Assembly: GCF_008831285.2 (NCBI RefSeq) | Contig: NC_045138.2 | Span: 6,541,205 to 6,605,204, forward strand | Length of the DNA: 64,000 nt | Direction: 5' to 3' | Source: Nymphaea colorata | Lineage: Eukaryota; Streptophyta; Magnoliopsida; Nymphaeales; Nymphaeaceae | Shown here: in pieces, positions 42,399 through 53,449 of the stretch | Position numbering within the stretch: the stretch's first letter is position 1 | Layout: each line of letters begins with the position of its first letter | Notes under the pieces: generated by a model | What the model was told of the DNA's origin: nothing | Database searches by the model: none | What the model saw: the letters and a program-made list of their open reading frames with translations, nothing else | Position numbers and translations under genes: made by a program

Positions 42399-45300
42399 AT
42401 GGCGGGAGTAATAGGTGCTCTTGCAGAGACAACTATTTCCAATCTGTTGGGCGCTGTCAACAATTTGTTGAAAGAGAAGGCGGATGTTATCTTGAATGCC
42501 AATGATGATCTAAAGAACCTACAGGAGAAGCTGAAATTTTATCAAAAGGTCATCAAAGATGCAGATTGCAAGCCCTTTTTAAGCAGCGAGCGTGACAAAG
42601 AGCTAGAGGGAGATTTCAAGGATGTTCTTTATGATGCCGAGGACATCATCGAAGAATATCGAAGCAAAATTGAGGTCACCAAGAAGGATAATGGTTCTAC
42701 TTCAACGAACAAGGTATTTAAGTGCTTTGATGAACATGCTTCTTTTCCCTTGCAACTTGGCAACGAAATCAAAAAAATCAATGAAAGGCTTGATGAAATA
42801 AAAAAGAATTGGGACATGGATCTGCTCAAACCAAAACTAAAAGAGAGTAGCCAAGACCATATTGGTGGAGAAGATGACAACCCCGGAGAGACAACCCATC
42901 ACATAGGTGCACAACCACCCATAGGCAGGGAGAATGATAAAAGGGTGATAGTAGAAAAACTCTTGTCCAATGGCTCAGGAGAGAGTTATGTTTCTATTAT
43001 CTCTATTGTAGGAGAAGGGGGGATCGGCAAGACTACTCTTGCAAAAATGGTCTTCAATGAAGTCGAACAACAGTTTGGGAAACGCAGGTGGTGGGTTTGC
43101 ATTTCTGAGAGGCCAAATCGTATGGATTTATTGCGGAAAATACTGAAGGAAGTGTGCAAGGAATCTAAAGCAAGACTTGATACTTCTTCGGTTGACTTGT
43201 GCTATGAAATACGGACAGAGCTCAGGAGGGAAAGATTTTTGCTGGTCTTAGATGACGTATGGGAACTCGATTGGTGGCAGGGAGAGGTAGAGAACACTCT
43301 CACGAGCGTTGCAACGGGGAGCAAGATTTTGATCACTAGTCGAAATATAAATGTATCCGAAGGGGTCGGAGCTTTATATATGCATAGATTGCCAATATTG
43401 CCAGAAGATGAGAGTTGGAATTTGTTTTTGAACAAGGCAGTGAGGACCGAAAATGATTTGGCGAGCCACAATTTGCAAGATATTGCAAAAAAAATAGTCA
43501 AGAAGTGTGGTGGGTTGCCACTTCTGATCCAAACAATTGGTTCCTTAATGCAAACGAAAAGCATGGAAAAAGCAGAGTGGAAGGTGATTGCGGATAGTGT
43601 GATTTGGGAATGGAAGATGCCTGCCTCATCCTCTTTCTCTCAATATGGTAACATTCTTCCTGGTCTCATACTCAGCTACAATGACTTGCCGTCTTATTTG
43701 AGGAGTTGTTTCGTTTATTGCAACATTTTTCCAAAGGATCAGGAGATTGAAAGGGAAGGATTGATCATGCAGTGGGTGGCACATGGATTGATTGAGGAAA
43801 AGGAAGAAGTAGGTGTGGAAGTGACAGCAAACCAATACATTGAAGATCTGATAAGGCGTTGCTTGATTGAAGAAACCCATGATAGATTTTATAGGGGTAT
43901 TTATGTCAAATTGCATGACATTTTGCATGACCTTGCCTCGTACATAGGTGGAAAGGAATATAGCCATGCCTCTGCTACTGAGCACACCCGCCATCTATCA
44001 TTACTTGGTGTAGACGATGCAGAAGCAGCTATGCAATGTAACACCTCAGCAGCAGCAAATAAGCTGCGGACATTATTGTTGAGTGAATACTTGTCTTCGG
44101 TGGAATTCACCAATTTCAAGTGGTTGAGGGTGTTGTCATTTAGGGGATGTCAAATGGATGAGCTACCGAACTCCATTGAATTCCTTTTACTTCTAAAATA
44201 TCTCGATCTAAGCTGGTCAGAGGTGAGACAATTGCCCAAGTCAATTGGCAAACTCTGTTACTTGCAAACATTGAATTTAAGTTATAGTAAAATTGAAGAG
44301 TTGCCTGAGGAAATGGGCAAACTGTGCAACTTGAGGTATCTTGGGCTGGAAAGAACAGATTGTTTGACATTTATTGTAGAAGGCTTGGGGAAGCTTACCA
44401 ATTTACGGACCTTGCATAGGTTTTTGATACGCGATGACAAAGGGGACACAAGAGGATGCAACATTAGAGAACTAAAAGACTTGAACAAACTGAAAGGGGA
44501 ATTGTTAATAGAAGGTTTGGGTGGGGGAAGGGTGAAAGTAATTGATGCAGAGAAAGCACAGCTTAAGGAGAAGCATGAGCTAATTGGGGTGAAATTAGAG
44601 TTCAAGTTGAACTGGGATTACAAAGTGGATAGTGATTCTCAGATGGGAGAGGATGATGAAGTGGATAGTGCTTCTGAGGTGGGAGAGAATGACAAAGTGG
44701 ATAGTGCTTCTGAGGTGGGAGAGGATGACAAAGTGGATAGTGCTTCTAATCAGAGGGGTTTGCTGGAGGCTTTGGAACCTCCACATGGAATAGAGAGGTT
44801 GGGAATTTGTGATTATGAAGGAGATAGGCCTGCATGGTATTTGGACACCAACTATGTGGAGCTGCAGACACTACAGCTGCGACGTTGCCCATTGTTGGCA
44901 ACAGTGGTAGGAATTAAATCATTGAAAAAATTGGAAGTGTACGGATGTAATATGCTGAAGACTCTTGCTAATATGCCAACCTTGGAGTCGTTGAAAGTGA
45001 GAGATTGTGGCAGCCTAGAGCAAGTAGCTGAGATGCCTGCACTCAGGTCATTGGAGGTGGGCAGATGTACTATGCTGAAGACTCTTGGTAATATGCCGAG
45101 CTTGGAGTTGTTGAAGGTGAGAGATTGTGGCAGCCTAGAGCAAGTAGCGGAGATTCCTGCAGTTAGGTCATTGGAGGTGGGCAGATGTAATATACTCAAG
45201 ACTCTTCCTAATATGCCGACCTTAGAGTCGTTGCAGGTGGATGAATGTGGCAGCCTAGAGCAAGTAGCTGAGATGCCTGCACTCAGGTCTTTGGAGGTGG

Positions 45301-46148
45301 CCGGAAATAATATGCTCAAGACTCTTACTAATATGCCGGCCTTGGCGTCATTGAAGGTGTTTGCGTGTGGCAGCCTAGAGCAAGTAGCTGAGATGCCTGC
45401 ACTCAGGTCACTGAGGGTGGTCGGATGTAATATGCTGATGACTCTGGCTAATATGCCGGCCTTGGAGTCGTTGGAGGTAGGATTTTGGGATAGCCTAGAG
45501 CAAGTAGCTAAGACACCTGCACTCATGTCATTGGAGGTGGGCGGATGTAAGATGCTGAAGACTCTTACTAATATGCCGGCCTTGGAGTCGTTGAAGGTGG
45601 ATGAAAGTGGCAGCCTAGAGCAAGTAGCTGAGATGCCTGTTCTTAAGTCATTGATTGTGTACAGATGTAACATGCTGAAGACTCTTGCTAATATGCCGGC
45701 CTTGGAGTCGTTGGAAGTGAGATTTTGTGGCAGCCTAGAGCAAGTACCTGAGATGCCTGCTCTCAAGTCGTTGGCTGCATACAATTGTGAGATGCTGAAG
45801 ACTCTTGATAATATGCTGGCCTTGGAGTGGTTGGGGGTGTACAATTGTAATATGCTGAAGACTCTTGCTAATATGCTGGCCTTGGAGTCGTTGGAAGTGA
45901 ATTATTGTGACAGCCTAGAGAAAGTAGCTGAGATGCCTGTACTCAGGAAACTGTTTGTGTACGGATCCACTATGCTGAAGACTCTTGCTATTATGCCGGC
46001 GTTAGAGTCGTTGGAGGTGAGGTATTGTGACAGCCTAGAGCAAGTAGCTGAGATGCCTGCACTCTGGTCAATGTGGGTGGAGGGATGTAATATGCTGAAG
46101 ACTCTTGCTAATATGCCGTCCTTGACGTCATTGAATGTGGCAGCCTAG
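42399..46148 (+). CDS. NLR1: CC-NB-LRR immune receptor, C-terminally frameshifted
   Basis: Cytoplasmic immune receptor of the CNL class: the NB-ARC switches from ADP to ATP when the LRR senses a pathogen effector or guarded host protein, and the CC domain triggers defence. The ORF is single-exon, 1,249 codons from the chosen ATG. Rx-type CC ~1-150, with an EDVID-like DAEDIIEEY at 79-87. NB-ARC ~175-510: P-loop VGEGGIGKTT 204-213 (Lys211), RNBS-A WWVCIS, kinase-2 FLLVLDDVW (Asp285-Asp286; the final Trp marks non-TIR), RNBS-B SKILITSR 308-315, GLPL (GGLPL 371-375), RNBS-D CFVYCNIFPKD, and LHD in place of MHD at 505-507. LRRs start ~570; an acidic 12-residue repeat lies at 743-783; residues ~850-1249 are the homogenised LRR array. 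It ends at TAG 46146-46148 after a net 10-bp loss relative to sister repeats. An upstream in-frame ATG (42276) was not chosen because the aligned NLR2 leader has none. NB-ARC motifs look functional; loss of the last ~190 residues may impair or alter recognition. Confidence 0.9.
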   Translation: MAGVIGALAETTISNLLGAVNNLLKEKADVILNANDDLKNLQEKLKFYQKVIKDADCKPFLSSERDKELEGDFKDVLYDAEDIIEEYRSKIEVTKKDNGSTSTNKVFKCFDEHASFPLQLGNEIKKINERLDEIKKNWDMDLLKPKLKESSQDHIGGEDDNPGETTHHIGAQPPIGRENDKRVIVEKLLSNGSGESYVSIISIVGEGGIGKTTLAKMVFNEVEQQFGKRRWWVCISERPNRMDLLRKILKEVCKESKARLDTSSVDLCYEIRTELRRERFLLVLDDVWELDWWQGEVENTLTSVATGSKILITSRNINVSEGVGALYMHRLPILPEDESWNLFLNKAVRTENDLASHNLQDIAKKIVKKCGGLPLLIQTIGSLMQTKSMEKAEWKVIADSVIWEWKMPASSSFSQYGNILPGLILSYNDLPSYLRSCFVYCNIFPKDQEIEREGLIMQWVAHGLIEEKEEVGVEVTANQYIEDLIRRCLIEETHDRFYRGIYVKLHDILHDLASYIGGKEYSHASATEHTRHLSLLGVDDAEAAMQCNTSAAANKLRTLLLSEYLSSVEFTNFKWLRVLSFRGCQMDELPNSIEFLLLLKYLDLSWSEVRQLPKSIGKLCYLQTLNLSYSKIEELPEEMGKLCNLRYLGLERTDCLTFIVEGLGKLTNLRTLHRFLIRDDKGDTRGCNIRELKDLNKLKGELLIEGLGGGRVKVIDAEKAQLKEKHELIGVKLEFKLNWDYKVDSDSQMGEDDEVDSASEVGENDKVDSASEVGEDDKVDSASNQRGLLEALEPPHGIERLGICDYEGDRPAWYLDTNYVELQTLQLRRCPLLATVVGIKSLKKLEVYGCNMLKTLANMPTLESLKVRDCGSLEQVAEMPALRSLEVGRCTMLKTLGNMPSLELLKVRDCGSLEQVAEIPAVRSLEVGRCNILKTLPNMPTLESLQVDECGSLEQVAEMPALRSLEVAGNNMLKTLTNMPALASLKVFACGSLEQVAEMPALRSLRVVGCNMLMTLANMPALESLEVGFWDSLEQVAKTPALMSLEVGGCKMLKTLTNMPALESLKVDESGSLEQVAEMPVLKSLIVYRCNMLKTLANMPALESLEVRFCGSLEQVPEMPALKSLAAYNCEMLKTLDNMLALEWLGVYNCNMLKTLANMLALESLEVNYCDSLEKVAEMPVLRKLFVYGSTMLKTLAIMPALESLEVRYCDSLEQVAEMPALWSMWVEGCNMLKTLANMPSLTSLNVAA
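44625..44747 (+). repeat. 36-bp tandem repeat in NLR1 (acidic spacer)
   Basis: There are three full units (44625, 44661, 44697) and a 15-bp partial, coding VDSASEVGEDDK-type repeats. It sits between the first LRR group and the repeat-rich C-terminal LRRs and probably forms a flexible acidic linker. Units 2 and 3 differ very little, so they duplicated recently. Confidence 0.85.
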
Positions 46149-46150
46149 AG
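44946..46150 (+). repeat. 120-bp tandem array coding paired 20-residue LRRs
   Basis: Unit starts fall at 44946, 45066, 45186, 45306, 45426, 45546, 45666, 45786 (a 60-bp half unit), 45846, 45966 and 46086. Each full unit codes CNMLKTLANMPALESLEV and CGSLEQVAEMPALRSLEV types in alternation. Most units agree at about 85-95% by eye. The array lengthens by whole units, as expected of unequal exchange. Confidence 0.9.
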
Positions 46151-46666
46151 CAAGTAACTGACATGCCTGCTCTCAGCTCAATGGATGTGTTCAGTTGTAA
46201 TACGATGATGACTTTTGCTAATACGGCCTTGGAGTCCTTGACTGTGAGAGCTTGTGACATAGAGCAAGTACTTGAGATCCCTACACTAAGGTCATTGGAG
46301 GTGACCGGATGTAATAGGCTGAAGACTCTGGCTCACATGCCTAACCTCATTGAACTAAAACTAGATGGGGCAGAGGTATCAACATTTCTACCCTCCCTCA
46401 AGGGTCTCTCCCAGCTGGAGAAATTGGGACTCAAAAGTTTCACTGAGGACATCAGCTTGGGAGGCCACTGGCAATGCCTCCCGAAACTGAAAGAACTATG
46501 GCTTATGGACCTCCCCAATCTCAAGTCTCTGGTGGACGTCAATAATATTATTCCCCAACAAAATGAGACAACATGTCCTACTGATGCAAAACAGCAGATT
46601 GCGTTCCTCTCAAAGCTTGAATGCTTACGTATTTCCAGATGCCCTGCACTAGATCTGCCGCAGTAG
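46136..46666 (+). pseudogene. Detached C-terminal coding of NLR1
   Basis: In frame +2 relative to NLR1, TGT at 46136 restarts the LRR pattern exactly (CGSLEQVTDMPALSSMDV) and continues through LAHMPNLIELKLDGAEVS, FTEDISLGG, LKSLVDVNNII and LSKLECLRISRCPALDLPQ to TAG 46664-46666. The sister fragment at 28700-29366 has GAG at that last codon and goes on ~19 residues more, so this copy also carries a late nonsense change. An ATG at 46163 could in principle start a 167-residue protein, but no promoter was seen; it is best read as the cut-off tail of NLR1. Confidence 0.8.
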
Positions 46667-46689
46667 TTAAGAGACCATCTTGGAGAAAG

Positions 46690-47983
46690 GTTAGAAGAAG
46701 ATGATACTCGGTTTAGTTTATAAATATTATCTTTTTGTATTTCGTTAGCTCTTTTTTGAATCATAACCCATCCCACCTTATATTTTTAAAAGTATTGCTT
46801 AAAGTATATAGCCATTAGATTGGTACTAGCATTGGTTTATGTAACAGCTATTGCAGTTTTAGAGGGTGTTTGAATGTCTTGAATGTTGATTTTATAATTG
46901 AAATTGTAAAAACAAAATTATACCGCAAACTGGAATTCAAAAGAAAATTCAACTTCTAATTTTCCTTTGTATTTAATAATCTGAAATTTTGATTTTAAAA
47001 TTGAAAATGATGTGCTTGATAAAACAGAAATTCAAATTCCATAATTGATGAACTACAATCTTCGTAACATGTACCTTAAGGAAAAATGAAAAAAAATCTA
47101 GAATCATAATTCCACCTCCTAAAATACAATCTCAAGATTCTACAACGAGCAAAAAATTCTCAAATCAAAATTATTCATTTGATTACACAACACCCATATC
47201 ATCAAAAACAAGAATTCTAATTCTAGAATTCTACAATTCCGGCCTCATCAGATACTCACTTAGGCATGACAATATATCCAACTTGAATCTGATATCTTAT
47301 CAAACTGTTCTGAAAAAATCGAATATGGAAACAAATTGAATATCTGATTCAGAAATCAGATCACATTCGGCTTTATGAAATGATATCCGATCGGATTCTC
47401 TAATACATAAGATCTGATTGGATTCAGATATGGATTTAGATCACATTTATTCTAAATAAATATGCTATATCTAATGCTCTTAGATTTTGATAATTGGCTA
47501 AATTTGGTTCAAAGGGAGATATTGAAGAAAGGAGAGAGAGATTATTAAAAAGAAAGAAGGAGAGATTTTAAGAGAGAAATCCAAGAGAAGAGAGAGATCG
47601 AAGAGAGAAAGTAACAAACGAGAGGGATAAAGATATTTTAACAGAAAAATAGAATTATGCAATCATTTTATTGCTGAATAGAAAGTATCGTACACATGGG
47701 CCACTTAGTTGATCTATATTTGCACAAGTTACTTGATAATCTATATACGCAGTTCAGCATTATATCTTCATTTGGAACACCTTGAAATAATTTCCGGCAC
47801 CGGGTTGCTGCACCGAATAGAGTAAAAACCAATCTTTTTTAGATTATTATTATTTGTTCACACTTTTTTTCTTTATTTTTTCTCTCAACTGCTGATCCAC
47901 AAAATATCAAGGGCTGAAATGTGTTTCTTATCTGTTTGGCATCTAAATGTCTTGTACCTGTCTCTCTCTCTCACTCTCTCCCT

Positions 47984-48057
<74 letters not shown>

Positions 48058-49295
48058 AGAGAGAAAGTGTGAGAGTGTGCCATTTTTTCCTAACTATAAT
48101 TAAAAAAAAAAGAGAGAAAAAGTGCAGGAGTTGCACTTTCTTTACCGAATAAAGCTTCTTGCTTCTTTCTCCTTAAGGCATACGGCTAGGTGTTTAGATG
48201 GACAAAGCAAAACTTTTACTGCATACTTGCTGTTCAGCTGTCACCTAATTTTCCTAGCTCCCCCTCTAACCATGTTTGACATCATGAAAACTGGTTCCTC
48301 TCTTGTGCAGCTCAATCTACTGAGACTTCACTTTCATCTCCTCATAAAAAATGAGCATATCATTATCGGCACAATTGAACTGATTATGATAAAAATGGGT
48401 ATTAGTTTCATTATTAACTGCTTAAGTGCATTAATTAATGTTTAAGGATTTATTCAAATGAGATATGCTATGGCATCTTCCACTATTAAGGCCTCTAAAG
48501 TTTGGATTACCAAATCACTGAATGCTTCTTCCGAGTTTATCAATTTAGAGATGATCATTGGAGTAAAAGTTAAACCATGTTATTAACGTAGTTTTTTATT
48601 AAAATGAATTGCTTTAAGTTAATTTTGATGATAAAACCATATTGATTACATGATTTTTACTTTTTAGCCTCATCTGAACGGGGCCATATAATTGAAATGT
48701 GCAAACCAAAAAAGGAAGAAAAAAGAAACTAGATGAAACGATCGTCGCTCTCTCTCTCCTTCACCTCCTCTCCCTCTCTATCCCCAACCCTCTTTCTTTT
48801 TTAGAAGATTATATATGTGTTGCGTGAACAGAGTCTCAATCTAGATCGTCTACCTAACTGGAAATAATAGTTGTTTATAGGAGAACATATTCCTAATGCT
48901 TTTACCGTTGGGTGGAAAACACAACTCATGAATTGGAATTACCATCTGTAACTCACATCAATTCAAGTCCACCATTAAAAGCAGACCTTAAAGTCTCGGA
49001 TTCATATAACTAATTTGAAGGAGTCGTCTCAATGATCGACGACCGTCATGGAATATCCCTCAATGATCATGTGAGGTTAAAAGTAACAACTAGAAAATTT
49101 TAGGTTGCTATTTTATAAAAAGGTGATCAACATGAATGCAGCTAGTGGGGACTAAAAGAGTGTGGAGGAAGTTGATTTTTTTTTCCACATTAAAATTACT
49201 TTTTGTCCTGTTTTCTAAATTAAAAAGAGGGAGGCACTCTGTACCACTGACAAGAAAATAATGTGGTATTGCAGCTAATTAAATTAAACAGACCC
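46690..49295 (+). repeat. NLR 3'-flank duplication, copy 2
   Basis: It is colinear with 29367-32155, with the same order of landmarks: GATCGGATTC stretch 47270-47470, GAGA ~47520-47620, CT-TA-GA tract 47959-48070, AACGATCGTC ~48737, GGTGATCAACATG ~49120. The match stops near 49295. No gene was recognised. Confidence 0.75.
47959..48075. repeat. (CT)n(TA)n(GA)n palindromic microsatellite
   Basis: It is the counterpart of 30651-30703, expanded, with an internal CATA in the TA tract. It could extrude as a hairpin. Confidence 0.9.
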
Positions 49296-51740
49296 ACATT
49301 GGAAAGGGTTCTTTCAAAAATATTTTGAAAAAACATGATTTTAAATGTTTTTATATATGAACATAAACATAATCATGTCATTGGTTACAAGAAAATATAC
49401 CTCTTCCATCGTTTGGTGTGGAAGAAGAACAAATTATACGATAAGATGCTCATTCCGGTTCCTAATGGGATGATTGAAAGAAAACTAACGTAAATTGACA
49501 TGCAAATGCATATTAACATGTACATATTCGTAAGGGTTTTCCTCGGGTTGGACAAGTCTCAACTTGCAAAATTAGCATAAAAAGAAAAAGTCTCACACCA
49601 CACTCTCACTCTCATCATGCATTCACATATAATTTAGAAAAATCAAATAACTGAGCATAGATAATATCTTAAAACAAAGAAATATTCAAGGAAAGAGAGA
49701 GAGAATGACTTATTTATAAAATGAAATATCATCTCATTTTCTCATGCTCCTGGTGCACTCGAATATAACCTCTTGATTCTAAAATAGAGATTAAGGGCTA
49801 TCTCACTTGGCCATGAAGAGAAGAAAAAGTGAGGAAAGACAAGCATCACAGCAAGACTACATTTAAGAAAAGATAGAACATGATGCAATTATAAAATGAA
49901 ATAACATCTCCTCTCATGCTCCCGTTTCACTTAAGCATAGCTTATTGACTCTAAAATAGAGATTGAAAGTTACCTCATATAGCCATGAGGAGATGAATAA
50001 GAGAGGAAAGAAAGTAACAAGAACAAAACTATATTAAAGAAAAGAAAGAACATGATTTGATCATAAAATGAAAGATTACTTCACTTTCTCATCCTTCCGG
50101 TGCACTCAAGAATAGCCTCTTGACTCAAAAATAGAGATTTTAAGTGGATTTGGTGTTCTCTTAAGACTTTAACTGGGTTTCAGGTTTTGTTTTAATTTGG
50201 TTACTACTTAGTTAGAGGTCTATCTCATCTTACTTATGTTCTTTTGGAGAGTTGTTTGTGATCATAAGTGATGTTAAGTAAATGTAGATGTATGAATGCA
50301 TTGGTTCTACATGACTAAAAGAAAATAATTCATTTTTACCATTACATACATCTAAGTTTCTCATTCTTATAATTGTCATAGGTGTTTTTATAGAAAGAGA
50401 AAATTTTTTGAAAATGGAATGGGGTTGTAGTCCATCAAGTATAATTCAAATATTGGGCCATTACTTGATTTTTGGTCTTGGTGAAGTCAATAAATGAGAA
50501 GTTGAAACCTTATATCTTTGGTCAAAAATATTCAAAAGAATAGAAAAGGTGAAATACTCCCATAAAAAGAAAGAGAGAGAGAAAAAGATTTTAAGATCAC
50601 TAAATAAAAGATTTAAAAGGAGAGGGAGGTACGTATCTTTATATGTATATACATACAAGTATATATATGTATATGTACATGTATGCTCCTGAAAGCTTGT
50701 GAAAATGAAGTATTAACTTAAATAAAGAGGAAAAAGAAGATCTTAGAAAAAAAGAGAAAGAGAGATAGAGAAATGCACATATACATGTACATGCTATCAT
50801 ACATACACATATATGAAAGTTTATATAAAGAATGTATTGATTTGACGAGAAAGAGATTTTAGAGGAAATATATATATATATATATATATTTATTTATAAA
50901 ATAAAATATTCAACTTGAAGAGAATAACAGAACATTATAAAGAGAGAAAATGAAACACATGCATGTATGCATTCATGTGTATAAGAAAATTTGTAAATTA
51001 ATATGTTGAACCATAGAGAGAGAAGGACAAAAAGAGATACTAATGTGCACGTATACATGTATAACATATATATACATATTTGTCTTCATGAAAGTTGAAA
51101 TCAGTAAATGATTACAAATTGTCTGACTTCGATTTTTCTATGTAGGCTGAAGATGAACTTGGGCTCATGCAAGAGCCTAAGCAAAGTATCCAAGACTTCA
51201 TTAGAGAGGGTTCTTACTTTTGAAAATCTTTTGAAGAGCATTGATTTTAAATATTCTATATATTAATATACAACATTGTTATTTTGTTTGTTATAAGGGA
51301 ATATATTTCTTCCACCGTTGGGTATGGAAGAAAATCAAACAACATAATAAGTCACTCATTAGGGTTCCTAATCTGGTGATTAAGAATGAAACTAAACATA
51401 AGAATTATACGAAGAAGCATTTTTAACCTATACATATTCGTGAATGGCTTTCTCGGGTTGAATAAACTTCAATCTCAAAATCAACATAATAATAACGAAG
51501 AATCCCAACCCAAACACTCATTCTCATCGTTCATTCATATATAAATGGGAAAAATCAATCAACTATACATAAATCATATCTCAAAACAAGACAACATTCT
51601 AAAAAAGAGCACATGTTTCAATCTTAAAATGAAATCTTATTTTTCATTCTCACGCTCTTAGTGCACTCAAGAATAGGTTCTTGGCTTTGAAGAAGTGATT
51701 TGAGACCTATCTTATATGGCCATGGGAGATGAAGAAGGGA
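49295..51740 (+). repeat. ~530-bp direct repeats flanking low-complexity sequence
   Basis: 49295-49830 and 51205-51740 share GGTTCTTTC/GGTTCTTAC, AAAATATACCTCTTCC/GAATATATTTCTTCC, TACATATTCGT, TCGGGTTG, TGCACTCGAA/TGCACTCAAG and GGCCATG words in order. Within the first, ~175-bp units recur (49690, 49865, 50045: ATAAAATGAAAT...TGCACTC...ATAGAGATT). Between the direct repeats, 50560-51110 holds ~130-150-bp degenerate units with ACATGTATGC and GAAAGTTT. Terminal repeats of a small non-autonomous retroelement are possible, but no primer site or coding was seen. Confidence 0.55.
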
Positions 51741-52539
51741 AGAAGTAACGAAAAGAAATTGAGTTGGATATTGATTACATAGGTCCAAGGAGAATGATTT
51801 AGAAGATAATATCTTGTCGGATGACCCTAAGGTTGCATTAGGTGAAGCTCCAAGGTGATGTATATATGCTTCCAAAGTGATCTTCTTGTGCTCCCTTGAA
51901 GAGCTGAACCTTGAAGAAGCTCGCTCCCAAGGTTGGAGAAGAAGAAGAAGAGAAGAAGAGTGTAATGGAGAAAAAGAGCTAAGAGAAAACTCTAAATCTT
52001 CAAGTAAGTGAGCACTAGAGGTTCCCCAAGGGTTAGCTTATGCTCAAGGGAGAAGATTGAGGGGATATTTATAGAATGGTTTTGGAGCCAAAACTCCAAT
52101 TTTTTTTGATTTTTTTTTTTAATTTAACAATTTTTTTTGCGAATTTAAAATAATTTTGAATTATTTTAATTTTTGTTTTAAATATGTTTTGAATAAGTGA
52201 GATTGACCATTACCATTGCAGATACCTTGTTGGGGTGTGGGCAGGGCTAATGCCCACTCAAAATGGAAATGGGGCCTACGCCGTGTGCAGGCCTTGGCTC
52301 AGCCACAGGCGCACATGCACGTGGTTGCATGTGTGATCGCACGTCGCTTGGCGCATGGTCATGCGATGCAGTGGAACGCGTTTGCACACGATTCCATATC
52401 ATGCGGGTGCTCGACATCTTGTCGCGTGAAATTTTTTTAAATTAAAATAATATGAAATGAAATGAAATAAAATAAGATAAAATGAGTGAATAATAACTAA
52501 AAAGGGCTGTTTGTATAAAAAACATAAAACCATTTTTCT
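51741..52539. other. Gene-free stretch with a small GC-rich patch
   Basis: 51741-52200 is AT-rich. 52215-52430 is a sudden GC-rich patch with many GCACATGC/GCATGG words and no recognisable coding. Confidence 0.4.
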
Positions 52540-52910
52540 TTTATTTAAAATGTGTATAAAATTGGTTTTTGTTCCAAATGGGTGGTCAACTCCGTTTTGA
52601 GTGACTCCATACTCGTTTAAAAAATGGAATGGGTTCAATTAGTCGCCAATGTGCTCTAGTGTGCGATTTAGGCTTAAACACACATTTTGGTGCGAGAACG
52701 AAACATAAAACAAAGGGAAGGTCCGTGCACAAGCGCGGCGCTCATAAATTCAAATTTTGTTCTTGATTTCAGTATTGGATTTTGAGTTTGAAATAAGCAA
52801 TTGGGTCTAGACTTAGATTTTGGATCTTATTTGGACTTCAAAGTTGGATTTTGGATTTAAATCTCACGTCTAAAGTTGAGTTTTGAATTTGTGTTTGGGT
52901 GAAAAATGCA
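52540..52910 (+). repeat. Dispersed repeat pair with 56500-56890, copy 1
   Basis: AACTCCGTTTT, ACTCGTTT, TGGGTTCAATT.GTCGCC, GGTGCGAG, ACATAAAACAAAGGGAAGG and TTGGATTTTGGATTT occur in order in both. Probably a retrotransposon end or leader, of unknown class. Confidence 0.6.
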
Positions 52911-53449
52911 GTCTTTTCGAAAAAATTTGGGAAAACCCCTTTGCAAGAGTTGTGAACTTGAATACTAGTGAAATCATGGCTTCCTAAAGATGAAAAAAAG
53001 TTTATACTAAGGTTCCTCCTCATAAAGTTGAGATAGCAGACTACTGGAGTGGTGGTTGCATCGATCATAACCAACGCTTTCTTCCATCAATTTCTTGGGT
53101 TGCCCATTCAGGTACGTCCCCAGTTTCCAACCATCGAAAAGTGCTTTGCAATATCAAGATTGAAAAGAGATTGTTGTTTGTTAAATGAAGTATTCACAAG
53201 AGAGGAATTATATTCCCTTCTTGTCTAACACACTTTACAAGGCAAGCCTGGATTTATATATCACTATGTAATCACCGCAACTTTTTCAAAAAACTATTCA
53301 GACACTTTTTCAAATATTTTATGCTGAATTCACAACCAATATGAAAGATTTTTAGACTCAAACACTTCAACTTCCCATAATTTTGATAAACTTGTCATTC
53401 AATTTGATGGTCAACTCTATTTAGGATTCACTTGGATTTAATTCCAGAC
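52911..53449. other. Gene-free stretch
   Basis: No gene or repeat relationship was recognised. Confidence 0.35.

Noticed and set aside
44852-45844. 330-codon open frame antisense to NLR1
   Set aside because: It lies wholly within the 120-bp LRR array. A periodic sequence with no stop in one antisense frame gives a long spurious frame; the protein just repeats one ~40-residue motif with no known domain.
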